From assembly GCA_036571765.1 (NCBI GenBank), contig BROE01000014.1, positions 1,885,525-1,949,524 on the forward strand: DNA of 64,000 bases, written 5' to 3'. A program made the position numbers and the translations under genes. Positions 36,901 through 44,600 of the stretch are shown here, one piece after another. The notes beneath the pieces are model-generated. The model was given only the letters and a program-made list of their open reading frames with translations. It was not told the DNA's origin and ran no database searches. Origin of the DNA: Plecoglossus altivelis. Lineage: Eukaryota > Chordata > Actinopteri > Osmeriformes > Plecoglossidae. Each line of letters opens with the position of its first letter. Positions within the stretch are counted from its first letter, which is position 1.

Positions 36901-38242
36901 AGAGAGGAGTGTGTAGGAAGAGGGGGAAAGAGAGGGAGAGAGGGGTGGGGGTGGGGGAGGGTGGTGGTGATGTAGGGAGTCATTGGAGGGAGAGGATGAG
37001 GGGTGATGGAGAGAGGATGAGGGATGGTGGAGAGAGAGGGAGAGAGGAGTGTGTAGGAAGGGAGTGGAGAGAGAGGGAGAGAAGAGTGTGTAGGAAGGGA
37101 GTGGAGAGAGAGACAGTTGGTCTGTGTTCTACACAGTCTACCGATCTGTTCTAAGTTCCTGACTGACTATTTTTTCCTCTTTCTTTCTCTTTCTGTCTCT
37201 CTAGTTCTTTCACTTTTCCTTTCCTTTCCATTAGTCCACAGACGTGCACCCCTCCCCCACCTTCAGCTCTTTTACTCTTTAAATAGTAACTAGAGCAGAG
37301 AATTCACCTCGTGTCACTTCTCTGACTTATTACCTGCGTTGCTGCCTGTCTCTATTGTCTCCTGTTCCTGGAGCGCGTGCTCAGACATCTTCGCACACAC
37401 GGAGGGCAGCAGGGCGACCAGCCGTCAGCAGCCCCCTGCCTCCTGCCCTGGCCAGACCGCCACAGAGCACAGGGAGGGTGGAACGGGAGCAGAGGCAGGG
37501 GTGGAGAGATCGACAGCTGGGGTGTGGATAGCATGAGCCGGCAGGAGACAAAGGTATTAGGATCTGGGCTTAAGAGAGAGGAGCGATCCGAGGGGTGAAT
37601 CTCCAGTGAAGTTTGATGCTTGTTGAGCAAACAAGCCCTTACTTGAAAAACTTGGGATCGTTTGAGGTTCAGACGGCCATGCCCCACACCCTCACCCTCC
37701 TTATCCCCCTCCCCCCACCCTCCCTCTACTCTCCTCCACACCCCCTCCCCCCAGTCTTGAAACAAGTCAGCCACAGCCAGTCTGTCTGTGCATGACTGTG
37801 CGTCTGTGTTAAGGACTGGGCATGTGCTTGACAGACTTGAGTGCGTGTGTGTGTGTGCGTGTATGTGTGTCAGCGTGTGTGGGAATGATTACATCAGGCT
37901 GAGCGAGCCCTGCGATTGGCTAGCGTCGTGTGGTTTGATTCGGCTCTTAGTGTAACCCTTTGTGAAGCAGCAGAGCAAAGTTAGCAGCCACTTGAGGTGC
38001 AACTGTCTTCTGCAGGGGTTTTTGTAACGGATACCGTACCGTCACACAGACGAAGTCAGGACTGATTAAGGAGGCTTTTATTAACCTGGTTTTTGGATAA
38101 AGGGGAAAGGAGAGGAGGAGGATTGCGTGTGTGGAGAGAAGCTCACTCTGAAAATGCCTTCGTGTTCCACTGAGTGCTGTCTGTTACAAACTGTGGAGGT
38201 GAGCTTCTCTATCCTTTTCTTTCTCTCCCTTTTTATTTCCTT

Positions 38243-38284
<42 letters not shown>

Positions 38285-38618
38285 TTGTCTTTCTAGTCTG
38301 ACTAAGCGGTCTTTGAAGCTAGATAATAAGTGAAAAATTGGACCGATTTAAAGCATTTTTGTCTAAATTAAGTAGAGGCATGAATATTGAATCAAAGACC
38401 AAATATGTTTCTCAGTCAGAAGAAATTAGACTGTTTTAGCCACCGATTTTGCTCGAAGGGATTGTTGAAAAAAGGAAATGTTAAAGCCTATCTGATTGGG
38501 TCCTGTTCATGGCCTGTCTTATATTATACACCAGCTCATCAGAAGGCCTAAAGAGATGGCAGGATCTGATAGATAGTTGCAATAAATGATCCCAATTGAT
38601 CCATGATGTTCATGTGCG

Positions 38619-38672
<54 letters not shown>

Positions 38673-41600
38673 CACGAGGGAGGTGAAAGCCTTACATAAC
38701 TTGGGCAGTACTGATGAGGCAGATGCTTCTTTGAATTATATATACGTTACTCTTCCAAGTCAAAAAAAATACTGAAAGTGTAATTACAAAGTATAAGTGC
38801 AAACACTCTTAACATATATTAAAGTCGTCAACCATTTGTTTGAATATACCAAACTATATAATTAGTATACTTCCAAGTGTAATATATATAATATTACATA
38901 TAAAATAGATGTATATGATATAATGACAATGAACTAAAGCTCTAACGTATGAAATTACTCTTAAGTATACTCTTTCTCCACTTAAAACGCTTTCCTTTTT
39001 CTCACGCTAAAACACATGGAAGGCCCTTCCCATGGTCTCAAGCAGTTATGAAATGTGTTTTATATGTGATACAAAACTTCCAGATAAAATGCTGGAAGAC
39101 ACGGACAAATAGAAAGTAGAAGTTTGAATAACTAGATTCTGCACTGGTATTCATATGTTAATATCATCATGTGGAAAATAACATTTCAAGTTATATTTTA
39201 TTGTGTACATCTTCATAAAGTTGAGAGCCGCATCGAATACATTTATATTCAAAGTAACAAATGGAGATTTGAACCTTTGACCTTTAGAGCTGAAATACAA
39301 TGCTGTAACCACTGCACATCCACTCAAAGTTAATGTAGATACATGCGCACGTGTATATGTGTGTTTCAGTTTACACAGATGAGCAAAATGATATTGTTGT
39401 GGTGATGAGATTAAGTGTATTTCAGGTGATTAGGTATTGCGTGTTTCAGGTGATAATGTATCATGTGTTTCAGGTGATACGTTATTGTGTGTTTCAGGTG
39501 ATTAGGTATTGTGGTATTTCAGGTGAATAGGTATTGTGTATTTCAGGTGAATAGGTATTGTGTGTTTCAGGCGATAATGTATTGTGTGTTTCAGGCGATA
39601 ATTTAATGTGTGTTTCAGGCGATAATGTATTGTGTGTTTCAGGCGATAATGTAATGTGTGTTTCAGGCGATAATGTAATGCCTGTTTCAGGCAATAATCT
39701 ATTGTGTGTTTCAGGCGATAATGTAATGTGTGTTTCAGGTGATAATGTATTGTGTGTTTCAGGTGATAATGTATTGTGTGTTTCAGGTGATAATGTATTG
39801 TGATGTTTCAGGTGATAATGTAATGTGTGTTTCAGGCGATAATGTATTGTGTGTTTCAGGCGATAATGTATTGTGTGTTTCAGGTGATAAGGATCAGCAG
39901 CGAGGATGGGATGGGGAAGGCTCTGGAGATCCCAGTGGACATGACAGCCAGAGACCTCTGTCAGCTGCTCGTCTACAGGAGCCACTGTGTGGACGACAAC
40001 AGCTGGACCCTAGTGGAGCATCACCCTTTACAGGGGCTAGGTGGGTCTCACACACCTTAGTGGAGCATCACCCTCTACAGGGGCTAGATGGGTCTCACAC
40101 ACCTTAGTGGAGCATCACCCTCTACACTGGCCAGGTGGCTCTCACACTCACACACCTACATTTAGTCTTTCTTTGTCCTGTAAAAGTGTGTTTTGGCAAC
40201 TGTACGCTCTTAGAAATGGTCATGGTAGCCAGAACCCTGACAATCAGCAGAACCCTGACGACCAGCAGAACCCTGTCGATCGCCATAACCCTGACGATCG
40301 GCAGAACCCTGTCAATCGCCAGAACCTTGACGATCGCCAGAACCTTGACGATCAGCAGATTGTTCTGGATCTCAAACCCTTCATGTCTCATGAGCACATA
40401 AACTCCTCCACCTGAGTGGGACCCTGGTCTGGGCCGATGAATGGAGCACTTGTTCAAGTGCTTTTGAAGTGGGCAGGTTAAGGTAGCCTTGGTTTAGATG
40501 ATTCCCAGCACAGGGGAAACCCTCACAGTGGAGTTAGACCTTTTGGCCCCCTGGGATGGCAGGAAAACTGAGCTGGGAGACAAACCTGTGTGCCCCTGGG
40601 CACCAGAATCAGACGGATTCCTTGCCAGAGTGACTCCTTCCTGACTCCACAGGAAGCTAAAGCAGTTTGTTCTGCTCATGCTGGTAATGTATTAGTCTTC
40701 CCCTCTTCCCCCTCTCCTCCCACGCCCCACCTCCGCCCCTTGGCCCCCCTTGACAGGAGCTTGGAGGTAGTCCGATACTGTGACTCATGGTCACGACCAA
40801 CAGTGACTAACACTGGGGGACTTTAGAAAGGGGGAGGGGGAGTCTACACATTCCAGAAATGGACAGACAGGAAGGGCGGGCGATTGAAAAGGAGGGGGTG
40901 GGAGGGAGGGAGGGAGGGACAGAGTTTCATGCTGTTGTGGAGTGTCACAACTTGGCCGAGTCACGACTTCCAGCGTGACATCAGGGATTCCTGGCCCTCT
41001 CTCCTCCTGGCAGCGTGTTAAGGAGACGACAGCGGCTGTCAGTCTGTCTGACACTTGGTCGGCTGTCTTCCTGTCTTCTCTCTGTGTCTGTCTGTCCATC
41101 TGCAGGTTAAAATGCACTCTGTCCCAGTGAATTATATTCAGCAGAAACTACTAATGTCTGTCTGCTCTATGAGTGTCCACACATGTTCTGCTTTCTGCAT
41201 GTCTGTCAAGTCTGTCTATTTCCCTATGACTCAACCTAATACCTCATAGGAATTGTGTTCATATAGTTCATTTAAATTCCCATTTTCACCTTTCTGTCCC
41301 ACTCTTTTCTCTTTCTTATTCTCTCTCCATCTTTCTACTACTCTATCTCTCTCCTTTCCCTTTGTCTCTCTGTTTCTCTGTCTCTCTCAGAAAGGTGTCT
41401 TGAAGACCACGAACTGGTGGTTCATGTCCAGGCCTCCATGTCTGGAGATGGCAGACTGCTCTTCAGGAAGAACTACGCCAAATATGAATTCTTTAGGAAT
41501 CCCTTGGTACGTTTTCATTCCGACAGTTTTTTTTTTTTTTCAAACAAGTGTTGCTTATTCAGTCAGAGTCATTCTCTCTCACATGTTCAGTATAGGTCTC

Positions 41601-44600
41601 TCTCTCACATGCTCCTCTCTTAATCTCTCATGGTGTATCTCTTTTATACCCTTTCTCTCATGACCCCCCCTCCCTCCACCTCTCCAACTCCACCCCCTGC
41701 TTCTCTCTCTTTATTTCGAACAGACTTTTTTCCCTGAGAGCATGGTTGCCTGGTGCCAGGAGAGCAATGGTCTGATTCCACCATCTCAACTCTTACAGGT
41801 ACACAAACACACATGCTCACACACCACATCCACACACACACATACACACTCACCTGAGGTACAATTCAAACAGGTTACATTACACAAGATTTTCCAAAAT
41901 AGAAGCGATTCAAAAGACTTGTCCCGGTACCAGAAAGAGCTCAGCGCTGTGATGAATTCAGAGCAGCGACGTAACTAGGAGAGCATCCATCTTGTGTCCT
42001 CAGAACCTCCTAGCACCCAGTAGCTGTCCAGAGATCCAGGGCTTCCTGTTCGTCAAGGAGCTCAGCAGGAAGTCCTGGAAGAAGCTCTACGTGTTCTTGC
42101 GTCGCTCCGGGCTCTACATCTCCACCAAGGGTGTGTCCAAGGTAAGGCATGATGGATTTAACAGATTTGACACTTGGCAGGTGTGATTGTGTCAGCTAGG
42201 TGCAGGTGTACCAGTGGCAGGTGAAGGAGTGATGTGTGAGCTAGCTACAGGTGTTATGGGTGAGCTAGCTACAGGTGTGATGTGTGTGCTAGCTACAGGT
42301 TAGATGTGTGTGCTAGCTACAGGTGTGATGTGTGAGCTAGCTACAGGTGTGATGTGTGAGCCAGCTACAGGTTAGGTGTGTGAGCTAGCTACAGGTGTGA
42401 TGTGTGAGCTAGCTACAGGTTAGACATGTGAGCTAGCTACAGGTTAGATGTGTGAGATAGCTACAGGTTAGATGTGTGAGCTAGCTTCAGGTGTACCATA
42501 CAGGTGTGATGTGTGAGCTAGCTACAGGTGTGATGTGTGTGCTAGCTTCAGGTGTACCATACAGGTGTTTGTGCTTTGGCTGATGTGGGTGCCTTCTCCT
42601 CAGGAGCCAAGACACCTGCAACTGCTGGCTGACCTGGAGGACAACAACCTGTTCACCGTCACTGCTAGCAGGAAGCTTCACTGTGCTCCAACAGACTACC
42701 AGTTCTGCATCAAGGTTAGTTCACCGGGGTCTCATCCCATGAATCCCAACTGCTTACTGAGTTAGACCCTTGTGAGATAAATATGGTCCTAGCTCAGTAT
42801 TCTTCCGTATTAAACGATTTACTGCATAATAAAAGTAGATACTAATGTGTGATCCTTAGAGCAATCTGTACAGGGAGAGATAAGGTTATTGTAAAGTCGG
42901 GGTCATGTTAGGGTCAGGGTTAAGGCAGGATCAGAGTTATGTCAGGGTCAGTCTTTAGGTGAGAGTGAAGGCCATGTTAGGGTGAAGGTATGCATAACAA
43001 CGACTATGTTCAGTGAAATTCACAGCACATTGACGTCCGTTACAATAGCTCTTTCTGATTGGCTGCTGTGCGTTGATTGACAGCCCAGTAAAGGCGGCTG
43101 TGAGGGGCGGGAGCTGCGGATACTGTGCGCAGAAGACGAGCAGAGTCGGACTTCCTGGATGACTGCCTTCCGGCTTTTCAAGGTAACGGTGTCATGTCAA
43201 CAGAACTTTGTTACTGAATGATGATGTGATCTGAGCTGTCCTGTGGTCAGGACCGGGGAAACGGAGCCATTCAGGCAGTACCATCACTCGTAGCTCCTAA
43301 CGATGTGCTGCCAACTCCCACTGAATTTCTGTCGTTTTTGTCCGCCGTCAATCACTTTGATGTCTTCACGCTACATGGATGTGTTGCTTTTTGCAGTACG
43401 GAATCGTTTTGTATCAGAATTACAAGATTCCTCAGCAGAGAAAAAACTTGCTATTTACAGGACCAATGGTGAGTCTCATTTTCTACACACACCATTCTAA
43501 ACGCACACCATTCTGAACACACACCATTCTAAACGCACACCATTCCAAACGCGCACCATTCCAAACGCGCACCATTCCAAACGCGCACCATTCCAAACAC
43601 ACACCGTTCCAAACACGCACCATTCCAAACGCGCACCATTCCAAACGCGCACCATTCTAAACACACTAACCTGCTAATTGAACACTTTACATTAGATTAG
43701 ACTTCATTAAACATAATGACCAGGTGAATAGAGAGAGCAGCTCACTGCTTCACTCAGATTTAAGCAGAAGGCCTGGTCAAGCCTGCGTGGTTTCTGGTCC
43801 AGCTTTTTAATACTAACAGTACATTATGGGGTCAGGGTTAGTATACTTACATGATAATATTTAGATTATAATGTTTACATTATAATACTTACCCTAACAT
43901 TATTCATGTTTTAATGCTTACATTATAATACTTACCCTAACATTATTCATGTTTTATTGCTTACATTATAATACTTACCCTAACATTATTCATGTTTTAT
44001 TGCTTACATTATAATACTTACCCTAACATTATTCACAACGATTCCGACCTTCCGACCGTGGTGATGTGACGAGCTGCCTCTTTGTCGCCCCCTAGCGGAG
44101 CGTGTCGGAAAACTCCCTGGTGGCCATGGACTTCTCGGGGCACATTGGCCGTGTGATCGAGAACCCAGTGGAGGCCCAGAGCGCCGCGCTGGAGGAAGCT
44201 CACGCCTGGAGGGTGAGGCTGAGGCAGACACACATACAGTATACATGAAAACACTGTGGTACATTAACACACATGCGTGTGTATGTAACTTGGTTATCAC
44301 AGTCTGGAGGCAGGCACACTAACACGTGTACAACTGCGTAAAAGTCTAGACAACTGAGTTTGTTTATCTGAATATTGTCGGAAATTGTTTTTTTTTAGTC
44401 TTCTCATTTCACTAACAATGCTAGTAATGGATTTACGTCATTAGCATGAACTTACATTTACATGATGCTGGTTCATAACCAACCTCTGTTGTTTGTGTGG
44501 ATGTGTTTGTGTGGATGTGTTTGTGTTGATGTGTTTGTGTTGATGTGTTTGTATGTTTGTGTGGATGTGTTTGTGTTGATGTGTTTGTGTGGATGTGTTA

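Larger units (their letters stand above)
31368..39883 (+). other. grb10 intron 4
   Basis: Includes AT-rich dinucleotide tracts (31437-31473, 31590-31670), a 42-bp minisatellite (32630-32996), SINE-like pieces (31505-31580, 33525-33845, 35090-35205, 39230-39325), poly-C (about 34818-34841), a purine-rich block (36200-37110), a (GT)n tract (about 38616-38670) and the acceptor array. No coding exon was found. Confidence 0.6.

Noticed and set aside
36165..37154. Long Arg/Glu/Gly (+) and Pro/Ser/Leu (-) ORFs
   Set aside because: Purine-rich low-complexity DNA yields open frames on both strands.
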